From: Opitutales bacterium
GTDB lineage: Bacteria > Verrucomicrobiota > Verrucomicrobiia > Opitutales > Seribacteraceae
Assembly (NCBI GenBank): GCA_018607205.1
Contig: JABBBW010000114.1
Coordinates: 1 to 64,000 of the forward strand
Direction of reading: 5' to 3'
DNA length: 64,000 bases
Shown piece by piece: positions 1 to 8,963 of the stretch. Each line of letters opens with the position of its first letter. Position 1 is the first letter of the stretch. The notes beneath the pieces are model-generated. The model had not been told where the DNA came from. It made no database searches and saw nothing but the letters and a program-made list of their open reading frames with translations. The position numbers and the translations under genes were made by a program.

Positions 1-1
1 C

Positions 2-613
2 TGGGAGATTCATAAGCATTATTTAGAGCTTGCTGGGCAGAGCCAAAAGAAGGTGGTTTTTCTGGGTATGAACCCCGGACCTTTTGGGATGGCCCAGACT
101 GGAGTTCCTTTTGGAGAAATTCCGTCAGTAAAGGATTGGATGGGTTTGCGGGGTGAAGTTTCCAAGCCTGAACCCGAACATCCTAAACGCCCTGTGGATG
201 GATTGTCTTGTACTAAAAGCGAAGTCAGTGGTCGTAGGTTATGGGGTTTGTTTGCCGAGCGTTATCCAATGGCAAAAGACTTTTTTGAGGATCATTTTGT
301 GGCTAATTATTGTCCGCTTGTTTTTATGGAAGCAGGAGGACGCAATCGAACGCCTGACAAATTACCCGCCGATGAACGGGCAAGACTGGAAGCGATCTGC
401 GATCGTCATCTTCAAAAAGTGGCGGAAATTCTAAAGCCCGAATGGCTTGTGGGAGTGGGCGGTTTTGCCCGCAAACGGGCAGAATTAGCGTTGGATGGAA
501 TGGATGTTTCTATGGGGACGATCCTCCATCCCAGTCCTGCAAGTCCGTCAGCTAATCGCGGGTGGGCTGAAGCCGCCACTAAGCAATTATTGGAACAAAA
601 GATTTGGGTATAG
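2..613 (+). CDS. SMUG1-type uracil-DNA glycosylase (5' partial)
   Basis: Base-excision repair glycosylase that removes uracil and oxidised pyrimidines from DNA. The reading frame is open to the left edge, so the true start lies outside the window; 203 residues are visible. The family signature GMNPGPFGMAQTG followed by GVPFGE lies near residues 22-40 of the visible part, an EVSGRRLWG block follows, and the second active-site motif HPSPASPSANRGW lies near the C-terminus. These are the landmarks of the SMUG1 branch rather than of the Ung or family 4/5 enzymes. A weak hairpin (AGATT-CCCT-AATCT followed by T's, 629-646) after the stop could end transcription between this gene and the convergent ClC gene. 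Confidence 0.9.
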   Translation, partial: WEIHKHYLELAGQSQKKVVFLGMNPGPFGMAQTGVPFGEIPSVKDWMGLRGEVSKPEPEHPKRPVDGLSCTKSEVSGRRLWGLFAERYPMAKDFFEDHFVANYCPLVFMEAGGRNRTPDKLPADERARLEAICDRHLQKVAEILKPEWLVGVGGFARKRAELALDGMDVSMGTILHPSPASPSANRGWAEAATKQLLEQKIWV

Positions 614-644
614 CTCGTGCGATTAAGCAGATTCCCTAATCTTT

Positions 645-2453
645 TTAAGAATTGGCAAGTTCGTCTTCGTTCTTCTGGGATTGGGCAGCATCTGAATGGG
701 TAAATAAACCGAGGAAGCGTTGGTTTTGGGACACCAATACCAAGGAGCCCAGGGGGGCTTCTTTAAGTAATGGTTCGATGTCTTGCATAGTTTGATTCGG
801 GTAAACAAAAACAGGATTTTGGAGATGTGGAGTTTTTCCAGTTTCTAGAAAAGTTTTGAGTTGGGTACGTTCAAGTATACCCGTTGGGTGATCTTCTTTA
901 TTTAAAAGAGTGAAGATAGTGTCTGGAAATTTTTGCAGTATTTTTTCCACTTCTGCGTTTTCCCAACTTCGTAGGCAGGGTGCTTCAAAGTTTGCAAAGG
1001 AAGAAACCCGTCGATTGCGCCAACTTGCTTGAGCCCGCAAACTTCGATTCGTTTCCAATCGAATACCGGAGTCCTTGAGGAATTGGTTGTAAAAATTATC
1101 CGGACAAAGTGATCGACTAATTGCCTGGCTGACGAGTGCACCGAGCATCAATGGAGGAACGAGTGCGAAATCATGAGTCATCTCAAAAACAATGAGGATG
1201 GATGTGATGGGTGCCCGAACCACTGCCCCAAGGCAGGCACTCATGCCCACGATGGTGAGTAGACGCTGGGAATCCTGATCGAGCCCAATTCCGAGATCAA
1301 TGGACTGGGAACAGGCACCTCCAATCATCGCACCAAGAAAAAGAGTGGGAGTGAAGATACCTCCGCAGTTTCCCCAGGCATAGGCGGATGTGGTGGCCAT
1401 CCACTTCGCGACAAAAAGTACCAATAGGCTAACGAGGGCAAGATCGCCTGCAAGACTGGCCGTGAGATCCTGATGTCCCAACCCAAGTACGCCCGTCTTT
1501 CCAATCCAGTAAAAGACCAGGCAGGCGATTGCCCAATTTATCCAAGCACCAATAACTGGTCTGCTCCATGGTGGAAGGGTCGATTTTTGACGGATATGCC
1601 TAGTCCAAGACAGGGTCGATTTTTGAAAACCGACCCCTGCCAGAGAAGCGAGAGCGGCTACCACGGGGACGGCTAAATATACCCAGCCATGAAAGCTTTC
1701 CACTGGGGGAATAATAAAGGCGGGTTCAGTTCCTTGGAGCAGAAAGAGCGTAACTACAGAAATAAAAGAGGCCAGCAGGATGGGGCCAATGGTACGGCTG
1801 TTCAAATCCTCAATAATTTCCTCAAGCACAAATGCCACCGCAGCGATGGGGGCATTAAAGGCAGCGGCCAGTCCGGCGGCGGCTCCGCAGGCAGAGAGGG
1901 TGCGGATGCGGAAGTTGGAGAGCCTGAACTTTTGACCGATGACCGAGGCCAGTCCTCCGGCCAGTTGGACCGAGGGGCCTTCCCGCCCGAGGCTTAAGCC
2001 ACCTCCCACACTGAGAGTGGCAGCAATGAATTTCACCCAAACGATCCGAAAGGAGACGAGGCCATAGTTCTGCCGGTATGCGGTTTTTAACTGGGGAATG
2101 CCACTGCCCGCGGCCTCCGGGGCAAACTGGGTCAATAACCATCCATTGAGGAGCCCCACCAAGGTGAGCACAATAAATCCGATGGCGGCAAAGTTTTCCA
2201 AGGGTCCCGCCGCTAGCGGCGTCCAAATCTTGTGGTGAACGAAGTGAATGGAATGGTGAAACAACACCGCAACCGAACTGCTGGTAATTCCCACAAGAAT
2301 GATCGGAGGAACGGATCGGGGAATGAATTTTAACAAACTTCTGGGCAGCCTGGGCATTCCTGAAGATGTGACATTCCCTTTCGATGAACAAGACGATTTG
2401 TGTCTGTTGATCGATGCGTTTGAGTGATCAAAAAAATTTGACAATCGTAACAT
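645..2453 (-). CDS. ClC-family chloride/proton antiporter with C-terminal CBS region
   Basis: Membrane transporter of the ClC family, 602 residues. The three anion-pathway motifs are present in order: GSGIP, GREGP (with the gating glutamate) and GGIFTP. A LEEIIEDLN segment at the position of the internal proton glutamate suggests a Cl-/H+ exchanger rather than a channel. The last 120 or so residues look like a CBS-type regulatory region. The start is uncertain: ATG at 2453 leaves only 20 bases to the divergent sulfur operon and overlaps its promoter, whereas ATG at 2357 (MPRLPRSLL, 570 residues) begins just before the first membrane helix and would leave room for divergent promoters. Confidence 0.92.
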   Translation of the reverse strand: MLRLSNFFDHSNASINRHKSSCSSKGNVTSSGMPRLPRSLLKFIPRSVPPIILVGITSSSVAVLFHHSIHFVHHKIWTPLAAGPLENFAAIGFIVLTLVGLLNGWLLTQFAPEAAGSGIPQLKTAYRQNYGLVSFRIVWVKFIAATLSVGGGLSLGREGPSVQLAGGLASVIGQKFRLSNFRIRTLSACGAAAGLAAAFNAPIAAVAFVLEEIIEDLNSRTIGPILLASFISVVTLFLLQGTEPAFIIPPVESFHGWVYLAVPVVAALASLAGVGFQKSTLSWTRHIRQKSTLPPWSRPVIGAWINWAIACLVFYWIGKTGVLGLGHQDLTASLAGDLALVSLLVLFVAKWMATTSAYAWGNCGGIFTPTLFLGAMIGGACSQSIDLGIGLDQDSQRLLTIVGMSACLGAVVRAPITSILIVFEMTHDFALVPPLMLGALVSQAISRSLCPDNFYNQFLKDSGIRLETNRSLRAQASWRNRRVSSFANFEAPCLRSWENAEVEKILQKFPDTIFTLLNKEDHPTGILERTQLKTFLETGKTPHLQNPVFVYPNQTMQDIEPLLKEAPLGSLVLVSQNQRFLGLFTHSDAAQSQKNEDELANS

Positions 2454-2467
2454 CGTGAAATAACGAT
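2438..2467 (+). promoter_or_regulatory. Predicted promoter and inverted-repeat operator of the sulfur operon
   Basis: TTGACA (2438-2443) is followed after 17 bases by TAACGAT (2461-2467); the ATG of the MBL-rhodanese gene is at 2474, so a transcript from here would have almost no leader. An inverted repeat ATCGT-N6-ACGAT (2452-2467) overlaps the -10 region, and a further ATCGT lies at 2444-2448. Such a placement would suit the ArsR repressor encoded two genes downstream. The pairing with that regulator is inference. Confidence 0.45.
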
Positions 2468-2473
2468 ATATAA

Positions 2474-3904
2474 ATGTACCTAAAGCAAATAGCTAATCAT
2501 GATCTTGCTCAGTACGCCTACCTGGTCGGATGTCAGAAGACTGGCGAAGCCCTGCTGATCGATCCGTTGCGTGATATTGGGCCATACCTCGAAATTGCCC
2601 AATCCGAAGATCTTAGAATTACTGCCGTTGCGGAAACGCATATTCATGCGGATTTCGTCAGTGGTACCTTTGAGTTTTCGCGGTTAGACCCTTCGGCGTC
2701 TCTCTACCTTTCCGCGGAAGGTGGGGATTTCTGGCGGAGCGAATGGGCTCTGGGTTTGCCTAGTTATCGCCCACTTCGCCAAGGGAATTCATTTAAGGTG
2801 GGCAACCTGCTGGTCGAGGTGTTGCATACCCCCGGCCATACCCCCGAACATCTTTCCTTTCTGCTTACAGATCAGGGAGGGGGAGCAGATGAGCCGGTTG
2901 CTTTGTTCAGTGGAGATTTTCTTTTCGTGGGCGATGCCGGTCGGCCCGATCTTCTGGAGCAGGCGGCTGGTCTTTCCGGTACACAGGAGGATGGGGCTCG
3001 GGCTCTTTTTAAGAGCCTTAACCGGATCGCGGATTTACCTGACCACCTGCAGGTATTGCCCGGGCATGGAGCTGGCAGTTCCTGCGGTAAGGCACTGGGC
3101 GCGGTTCCCTCATCCACTCTAGGCTATGAACGCCGGTTTAATCATGCCTTTAAACTTGCCTTGAAGGGTAATGAGGATGGTTTCGTATCCTTTATTCTCG
3201 ATGGCCAGCCGGAACCACCTGCATACTTCGCCCGGATGAAATCTCTGAACCGTGCCGGCCCGGTTCCGCTCGGCCCTGAAGTGGCACTGAAAGAGTTTTC
3301 CGCCTCGGATTTACAGGCTGGTTTATCAGCAAGTTCCTGGGTCACCGTGGATACACGTGCGGTGGAGGATGCCTTGTCCTCCCACCTGATCGGCTCCCAG
3401 TTCATTGCCCGCAATTTCTTTTCTGATTTCGCGGGCAGCTTTTTTGAACCGGCTGAAGAGTTACTGCTTGTGGCCCAAAGTGCGGATGATGCGAAGCACA
3501 TGCAGCGTGCTTTACGATACATCGGTTTCGACCAGGTTGTTGGTTTTGTGGTTCCGGAAACCCTGAAGGAACTGCCAGGCACTATGCTCCGGTCCATTCC
3601 TTCCTACCCAGCGGACCGCCTGTCAGGAGATGCCCCGCTTGATGGGCGGGCGGTCATTGATGTGCGCAAGGCAACCGAGCGTTTGCAGGGGTTCCTTGAT
3701 GGCAGTTTGCACTTTCCTCATGCACGCATTCTTTCAGCCCATACGGAGATTCCCGAAAAACCACTGGTTGTGCATTGTCAGTCCGGATTACGAGCAGCAG
3801 GGATGGCTACCTTTCTTGCCCGCCAAGGACGAACGGATGTTCAGTGTGCTCTGGGAGCAATCCGCTCTTCCATACCCATTCATTCCCTTGCGGGTGCCAG
3901 ATGA
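2474..3904 (+). CDS. MBL-fold hydrolase fused to rhodanese domains (persulfide dioxygenase/CstB type)
   Basis: Probable sulfur-transfer or persulfide-oxidising enzyme, 476 residues. The N-terminal metallo-beta-lactamase domain has THIHADF (H56, H58, D60), then HTPGHTPEH, SGDFLFVGDAGRPDLL and LPGHG, the metal ligands of the ETHE1/persulfide dioxygenase branch. Two rhodanese-like domains follow. The first has AQS where the catalytic loop would be and so lacks the cysteine; the second carries a plausible active site in VHCQSGLRA (about C435). It is the first gene of a three-gene unit and its stop overlaps the ArsR start (ATGA). Exact substrate (glutathione persulfide, low-molecular-weight persulfide or protein persulfide) cannot be told from sequence alone. 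Confidence 0.85.
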   Translation: MYLKQIANHDLAQYAYLVGCQKTGEALLIDPLRDIGPYLEIAQSEDLRITAVAETHIHADFVSGTFEFSRLDPSASLYLSAEGGDFWRSEWALGLPSYRPLRQGNSFKVGNLLVEVLHTPGHTPEHLSFLLTDQGGGADEPVALFSGDFLFVGDAGRPDLLEQAAGLSGTQEDGARALFKSLNRIADLPDHLQVLPGHGAGSSCGKALGAVPSSTLGYERRFNHAFKLALKGNEDGFVSFILDGQPEPPAYFARMKSLNRAGPVPLGPEVALKEFSASDLQAGLSASSWVTVDTRAVEDALSSHLIGSQFIARNFFSDFAGSFFEPAEELLLVAQSADDAKHMQRALRYIGFDQVVGFVVPETLKELPGTMLRSIPSYPADRLSGDAPLDGRAVIDVRKATERLQGFLDGSLHFPHARILSAHTEIPEKPLVVHCQSGLRAAGMATFLARQGRTDVQCALGAIRSSIPIHSLAGAR

Positions 3905-4218
3905 CAATGGCCGCTAAGAAAACAGAGGTTGATCCCATTCCTGATCTCGATTCACTCGCCCAGGCGGCTGAGTGCCTGCGGGCCCTGGCTCATCCCATGC
4001 GCCTGAAAATTCTTTTCCTGCTCGAGTCAAATCGTTGGACGGTGGGGGAGTTGGCCAAGGAATGCTCCATTCGCAGTCATGTTGCCTCCGAGCACCTACG
4101 CTTGATGCAGCGGTGTGGGATGTTGTCGGTCGAGAAGGAAGGGCAAAAGACCTACTATCAGATCTGCGAGTCCCAGGTGCACGCCATCCTTGCCTGCATG
4201 CGGGAAAAATTTTCCTAA
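3901..4218 (+). CDS. ArsR-family winged-helix transcriptional regulator
   Basis: Small repressor-type regulator of 105 residues. The start is taken at the ATG overlapping the preceding stop (ATGA); the frame stays open further upstream but there it only shadows the MBL gene. The body matches the ArsR fold: ALAHPMRLKILFLL, then WTVGELAKECSIRSHVASEHLRL as the recognition region, then a GQKTYYQI wing. It has no CxC metal motif in the recognition helix, but it has five cysteines (C25, C55, C72, C89, C99). Since both neighbours are rhodanese proteins, a thiol- or persulfide-sensing role like that of BigR/SqrR is plausible, although the two cysteines those proteins use do not align obviously here. 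Confidence 0.85.
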   Translation: MTMAAKKTEVDPIPDLDSLAQAAECLRALAHPMRLKILFLLESNRWTVGELAKECSIRSHVASEHLRLMQRCGMLSVEKEGQKTYYQICESQVHAILACMREKFS

Positions 4219-4246
4219 TTATAACTCTTAAAAGAAAACAAAACTT

Positions 4247-4759
4247 ATGAAAAACCTCACTGTTGAACAATCCCACCATGAACGCCAGGCAAACTCATCG
4301 ATTCCGCTGATCGATGTGCGCACACCCGCGGAGTATGGCTCCCTCCACGCCGAATCCGCTCAGAGTCATCCGATGGAATCCCTGGATATCGGCAACTTTC
4401 CTTTTTCAAAGGATCAGGAAATTCATGTCATTTGCCAGTCAGGCGGGCGTTCGATGAAAGTATGTCAGAAACTGGAATCGGCTGGTTTTGAGAGGGTGGT
4501 CAATGTGGAGGGCGGAACCTCCGCCTGGGATGGTGCCGGACTTCCAGTCATTGCCGGGAAAAAGGCCATGTCTTTGGAGAGACAGGTACGAATTGCCGCG
4601 GGTGCTCTGGTGGTCATTGGAGCGGTGGTCGGACATTTCTACAATCCAGCTGGTTATGGATTGTCAGCCTTTGTCGGTGCAGGTTTAGTTTTTGCAGGGG
4701 TTACAGATACCTGTGGAATGGGAATGATTATAGCTAAAATGCCCTGGAACCGTGCCTAG
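4247..4759 (+). CDS. Rhodanese domain with C-terminal DUF2892 membrane anchor (YgaP-like)
   Basis: Membrane-bound sulfurtransferase, 170 residues. Residues 20-105 form a rhodanese domain with the catalytic loop CQSGGRS (C63). From about residue 110 there are two hydrophobic helices of the DUF2892 type, ending in a TCGMGMIIAKMPWN tail as in E. coli YgaP. It lies 28 bases after the ArsR gene and completes a sulfur-handling operon: MBL-rhodanese hydrolase, regulator and membrane rhodanese. Homologues transfer sulfane sulfur to thiol acceptors at the inner membrane. The partner here is unknown. Confidence 0.85.
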   Translation: MKNLTVEQSHHERQANSSIPLIDVRTPAEYGSLHAESAQSHPMESLDIGNFPFSKDQEIHVICQSGGRSMKVCQKLESAGFERVVNVEGGTSAWDGAGLPVIAGKKAMSLERQVRIAAGALVVIGAVVGHFYNPAGYGLSAFVGAGLVFAGVTDTCGMGMIIAKMPWNRA

Positions 4760-4769
4760 CGCATTCTTC

Positions 4770-5885
4770 TTACCAGACTTCTATGGGTCCTTTGGGTACA
4801 GCAATTTCTTTTCTCTGCTTTGCTTGGTGTGCGACTTCCTCTTCCATAAAAGAGGCAATCATCGGAGGCATTTGATAGCGATCAAGCAGTTCCCCTGAGT
4901 CATCGGTGAATTTCTTTCTCCATTCCAAGTAATCGGTTAAAACCCTCTCGAAGTCTGATCTTGAACTGATCCTGACCACGGCGTTATTGAATGGCTTGAC
5001 TGGGCCAAATCGCTTGGAATACCACGGAGCAACTTTACGAAACTGGAGAGATCCACGATCCTCGCCAAATACTTCTACCATCAGATCGTAATGCCTGCGC
5101 ATGACCCGTATTCTTTCATCAAAACTAGGCTCAGAGGGTAGGACTCCTGTTTCTAAATATTTCTGGGTGTGGAGAAAAATCCAGGGGTTGTAGAAGGCTC
5201 CCCGGCCAGCGGAAATTCCATGACACCCGGTTTGTTCAATCATGTGCTTGGCGGCATCAGGGGTGGTAATATCCCCATTCCCAATGACTGGGATCTTGTC
5301 GACTGCTTCTACCACTTTACGAATACCTTCCAGGTTAACCACACCGTCAAACCCTTGTGCTCTGGTTCTACCATGAACGAAAATGGCTGCCACCCCGGCA
5401 TCTTCCAAGGCACGGGCAAGGTTTGGAGCGGTGAGGTTTTGATCGTCCCAACCTAATCGCATCTTTGCGGTAATCGGTACGGGCACTGCTTCGACCATGG
5501 TACGGATCAATTCCTGAGTTTTGGGCAGCTCCGTCATCATACTGGCTCCGCCTCCGGTTTTGGTAACCTTTGGTACGGGGCAGCCCATGTTGACATCGAT
5601 GGAATCGATCCCTTTTTCAACAAGCATCACCGCGGCATCTCTCATTTCCTCTTTGACGCCACCAAATAATTGAACGGACAGGGGGTTATCCTGCTTATTC
5701 GTTTCAATTAATTTGAGTGCTTTGGGGTTCTGTTCAATGAGGGATCGGGCGTTTACAAGATCTGTGGTGCAAAGATCAACCCCGCCAATTTCGCGGATGA
5801 CCAAACGGAAGGGCAGGTTGGTGTATCCTGCAAGAGGTGACAGGAAAAGATTGGATTTGAGCGGTAGCTGACCCAAGGAGAACAT
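4770..5885 (-). CDS. dusB: tRNA-dihydrouridine synthase (DusB-like)
   Basis: FMN-dependent enzyme that reduces uridines in the tRNA D-loop, 371 residues. The N-terminal TIM-barrel opening FLSPLAGYTNLPFR, the catalytic loop MGCPVPKVTKTGGGASMM with its cysteine, KMRLGWDD, VHGRTRAQGFDG and IGNGDITTPDAA are characteristic of the Dus family. The tail beyond residue 310 is longer than in short Dus proteins. It is convergent with the rhodanese gene, with only 10 bases between the stops, and 71 bases separate its start from the next minus-strand gene. Confidence 0.9.
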   Translation of the reverse strand: MFSLGQLPLKSNLFLSPLAGYTNLPFRLVIREIGGVDLCTTDLVNARSLIEQNPKALKLIETNKQDNPLSVQLFGGVKEEMRDAAVMLVEKGIDSIDVNMGCPVPKVTKTGGGASMMTELPKTQELIRTMVEAVPVPITAKMRLGWDDQNLTAPNLARALEDAGVAAIFVHGRTRAQGFDGVVNLEGIRKVVEAVDKIPVIGNGDITTPDAAKHMIEQTGCHGISAGRGAFYNPWIFLHTQKYLETGVLPSEPSFDERIRVMRRHYDLMVEVFGEDRGSLQFRKVAPWYSKRFGPVKPFNNAVVRISSRSDFERVLTDYLEWRKKFTDDSGELLDRYQMPPMIASFMEEEVAHQAKQRKEIAVPKGPIEVW

Positions 5886-5956
5886 GAGCCATAGACTGAA
5901 GAATTACCTGATTTTTACAATCCAACAAAACAGACTTTTTTCTTCCGTTTGCTTGT

Positions 5957-6250
5957 CTAGTTTTTAGAGAATCCTTTAAGCTTTCGATCGGTTATAAAAG
6001 TGCCAAAGGGAATTAAAGTCGCAACGAAAAGGTAAAGGCCGAAGAGAAAAGACCAGGCATGTTTTTTCATGGATATGGCGAGCAAAAGGCAATAGGCGAC
6101 AAAGAGAATGCCGTGGGTCATCCCTACAACTTTCACGGCCAGAGGAATTCCCCACCAATATTTTAGGGGCATGGCAATACCAAGAAGAATTAAATAGGAT
6201 ACACCCTCAACATTTCCCAGGATGCGGAGGTTACGGATAGATGAGAACAT
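5957..6250 (-). CDS. DUF3817 small membrane protein
   Basis: 97-residue integral membrane protein with about three hydrophobic segments. It matches the DUF3817 pattern: an N-terminal LRILGNVEGVSYLILL stretch, a KVVGMTHGILF stretch, and a PFGTFITDRKL tail. Function is unknown. Its start codon overlaps the last base of the ABC permease gene upstream, so it is very probably translated from the same mRNA as the exporter. Confidence 0.75.
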   Translation of the reverse strand: MFSSIRNLRILGNVEGVSYLILLGIAMPLKYWWGIPLAVKVVGMTHGILFVAYCLLLAISMKKHAWSFLFGLYLFVATLIPFGTFITDRKLKGFSKN

Positions 6251-7917
6251 TATTTCTTTAATGTACGAAAGAGAGTGATGGAAAGAAAGATGGCAAGTAT
6301 TGCACTGATAATAACGCCGATCTTGATGGATGTGGAAAGATTAATCAATGGGTTTGGGTTGGGAAATATATCGGGAGCGAGAAAAACCATCAACTGGGGA
6401 AAAAATGTAAGGGGAGAAAGGGAGGCGATATTTAGCATGAGTTGAGAATTTCCGAGGAAATCATCCACTGCCAGAACGAGGCAGGCAAGCATGGGTGTCA
6501 GCCATAGTAAACCTACAAACCCCCAAAATCCTAAATTAAACCATTGTTCCCGTGCTGCCCGTAAAGCAAGTGCGGTAAAAAGTAAAACCAGTCCAGGCAG
6601 AAGGACTGATAGGGCAGAAGGTGCAACCGACTGCACGGTTTCTGAACTTACCGCCAGCAAGTGTAGCACTGAATAAACCACGGTGGAGATACAGACAAGC
6701 ACGCAGACAAACAAGCCTCCGGGTGCTTCGTCTGCAAGCGCAGGAATGCGGCTCATTCCCAATTTTCCCGAACGTTGTCTGCCCTTGAGTTGACGGTGCG
6801 GATCCGGGCAACATACATTGATTAATAATAAAAGAGATGCCAGGTTAAGGAGAAAGTAGGTTGATTGGACCACGATCATGGAGATGGCAGGCAGAGAGTC
6901 GTTTTTTAACTGATTGGGAAGTCCGGCCTTTGTGGGATCAAGCTGAAGGCTCTGACCGAGCAGTCCACTAGCTTCTCCCTGTGAGAAAAAAGGCCAAAGC
7001 GAACCGAGCAAAAGAATTTGTAAAATGCCAAACAGACCAATTGCCATGGGCTTGGAAAATGCGGGAAGCGAATCGAGCCGCCATTTCCGGTAGGCTGTGG
7101 CAAAGAGAGCAAGAAGGATCAACCCCTGCATTACAAAGGTAAAGGTGGTTGGAGAAACCTCGTAGGTGAAAAAGGGAATTTTCTCCCAAAAATCCACGAC
7201 TTGTCTTTCAAAGCGTCCAAGGGTTTGGTTGCCTTCGGCGAGAAGGTGGGGAACAATTTTACCGAAATAAGTGGGAAGTATCGTAAGAAAAGAAAGGAAG
7301 GAGATACCTGCCTGTCCGAGCACGGGAAGAAAAACATACAGTCCGAGCACGGCAAGGCGGGCTACCCATGAAGCTGCCCGCGGTTTCGGCACCACCAATC
7401 CGATAACATGGGCAGTAAGGTGGTAAAGAATAACTGAGCAGAAAAAAACTGCGTAGAGTTGAAAGAGGTTAAGCAATGGAATTTTACCGACCACCATGCA
7501 GTGCAGAAGAAAGGGCAGGGTGATCAGGAACATGAAATATTCCCGGGCAGGCAGACCGAATAAATATCCAAGAATTTTCGAAAACGGGTTCATCGGAGTC
7601 ATTCTTTGGTAGTCAAGCAAGCCCGCTTCTTTTTCCTCCGCTGTTACCGAGGCCACTCTTCCTGTACCCAGAAACATTAGAAAGAATCCCTGCAATACAA
7701 GTAACACAGTAAAGGCTTCCCGGGCACCGTTAACTGGCATGGATATAAGCTCGGGCAGGGCAGACTCCGATTCGTTCGCGGGAATGACTTGCTGCATGCC
7801 GTCGAAGAAGGAAGCCAGATAAAGAGTGGCACATGAGATGATGGAAAAGAGCCCGGAGGCAACCAGGTTCTTTGGGCGCAATCGTTCCCGGATTCCCCGC
7901 CGAATTAAAGGATTCAC
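6250..7917 (-). CDS. ABC transporter permease (ABC-2-like)
   Basis: Large integral membrane subunit, 555 residues, with roughly twelve hydrophobic helices. An N-terminal MNPLIRRGIRERLRPKN segment precedes the first helix, and the cytoplasmic stretch GLLDYQRMTPMNPFSKILGYLFG resembles that of ABC-2 and gliding-type exporters. It overlaps the ATPase gene by four bases, so the two are translationally coupled and form one exporter with the 315-residue ATPase. The cargo is not indicated by the sequence. Confidence 0.8.
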   Translation of the reverse strand: MNPLIRRGIRERLRPKNLVASGLFSIISCATLYLASFFDGMQQVIPANESESALPELISMPVNGAREAFTVLLVLQGFFLMFLGTGRVASVTAEEKEAGLLDYQRMTPMNPFSKILGYLFGLPAREYFMFLITLPFLLHCMVVGKIPLLNLFQLYAVFFCSVILYHLTAHVIGLVVPKPRAASWVARLAVLGLYVFLPVLGQAGISFLSFLTILPTYFGKIVPHLLAEGNQTLGRFERQVVDFWEKIPFFTYEVSPTTFTFVMQGLILLALFATAYRKWRLDSLPAFSKPMAIGLFGILQILLLGSLWPFFSQGEASGLLGQSLQLDPTKAGLPNQLKNDSLPAISMIVVQSTYFLLNLASLLLLINVCCPDPHRQLKGRQRSGKLGMSRIPALADEAPGGLFVCVLVCISTVVYSVLHLLAVSSETVQSVAPSALSVLLPGLVLLFTALALRAAREQWFNLGFWGFVGLLWLTPMLACLVLAVDDFLGNSQLMLNIASLSPLTFFPQLMVFLAPDIFPNPNPLINLSTSIKIGVIISAILAIFLSITLFRTLKK

Positions 7918-8861
7918 TTTTTTTCCCTCTCTTTGGTTGAAGATTCGAGTTCGAGAAATAATTCCTCAACCCTTGGCTTTTGAAAGATAAATTCTGAGAC
8001 GGGAACACCAGTTTCCACTAATTTAGCGAGTGCCTGGGTGGCTTCCTTTTCTCCACCATCCAGGGAAACACGAAACTTGGTCTTGCATGTTGCAGTTTCT
8101 TCGACTTGCGAAAGGCTGGGGATCTTGGAGATGACTTCTCGTAGAGCTGGGTAGGGTTCGAGTAGGTGAATTTTGAGATGAGTCGCTCTATCTTTCTGCC
8201 TCGAAATTTCATCCAAGGTTCCGGATAGGGCCATCCTTCCATCCCGCATGAAACCGAGGCTATCGCAAGTGTCCTCGATTTCAGACAGTATATGTGAGGA
8301 AATAAGAATGGTCTTCCCATCGCCTGCCAATTTTTTGAGGATATTTCGTAAATCGATGCGTGACTTCGGATCGAGGTTGGCCGCGGGTTCGTCCAATAAA
8401 AGAACGGAGGGTTCGTGCACCAAGGTCTTGGCAAGCAATGCCCGCTGGCGCATTCCCCGTGACAGGGTTTTACACAGGTCATGCATTTGTTCCTTCAAAC
8501 CTGTTGCATGGAGGCTTTGCAAAACCTTTGCCTCTTTTTCTTCCCCACTAAGGCCATAGGCCTGAGCAAAAAGGTCGCAAAATTCCCACACCTTTAAATC
8601 TTCATAGATTGGAGGAAAGTCAGGCATATAACCGAGGACGCCCCGTGCCTGTTCTGGTTGATGCAGGGCAGAAATTCCTTCGACCAAAATATCTCCAAAG
8701 GTCGGCTCAAGTAAAGTGGCAATTGCTTTGATCGCACTTGTTTTGCCTGCTCCATTCGGACCGATCAGACCGTAGATCGAACCAGGCTTTACCGAGAAGG
8801 TTAACTGATTAACCGCAACGAAGTCCCCGTAGTGTAATTTAAGGTCTTTAACCTCGATCAT
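7914..8861 (-). CDS. ABC transporter ATP-binding protein
   Basis: Nucleotide-binding subunit of the exporter encoded with the following permease, 315 residues. Walker A is GPNGAGKTS (about residues 35-43), the signature is LSRGMRQR, Walker B is VLLLDEPAANLDP, and the switch histidine is in ISSHILSEIED. A C-terminal extension of about 90 residues follows the catalytic core, as in the CcmA/NatA type. It starts an ABC-permease-DUF3817 operon and is divergent from the DUF1080 gene, with 102 bases between the starts. Confidence 0.93.
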   Translation of the reverse strand: MIEVKDLKLHYGDFVAVNQLTFSVKPGSIYGLIGPNGAGKTSAIKAIATLLEPTFGDILVEGISALHQPEQARGVLGYMPDFPPIYEDLKVWEFCDLFAQAYGLSGEEKEAKVLQSLHATGLKEQMHDLCKTLSRGMRQRALLAKTLVHEPSVLLLDEPAANLDPKSRIDLRNILKKLAGDGKTILISSHILSEIEDTCDSLGFMRDGRMALSGTLDEISRQKDRATHLKIHLLEPYPALREVISKIPSLSQVEETATCKTKFRVSLDGGEKEATQALAKLVETGVPVSEFIFQKPRVEELFLELESSTKEREKK

Positions 8862-8963
8862 CTTGCTGATCTATCATTGGTAGTATACCGAAGTAAAATT
8901 GCTCATCGGTCAACTTTTCCTTGAACCAATCCGTATTCATGGAATGATAAAAGTATTTTATTT

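Noticed and set aside
1855-2391. A 178-codon open frame antisense-like within the ClC gene (same strand, other frame)
   Set aside because: It lies wholly inside a well-supported ClC coding region, and its translation has no family features and a composition typical of an out-of-frame reading.
8880-8963. Promoter TTGAAC with a GATAAA-like -10 before the DUF1080 gene
   Set aside because: Spacing could only be fitted by choosing among several weak -10 candidates.
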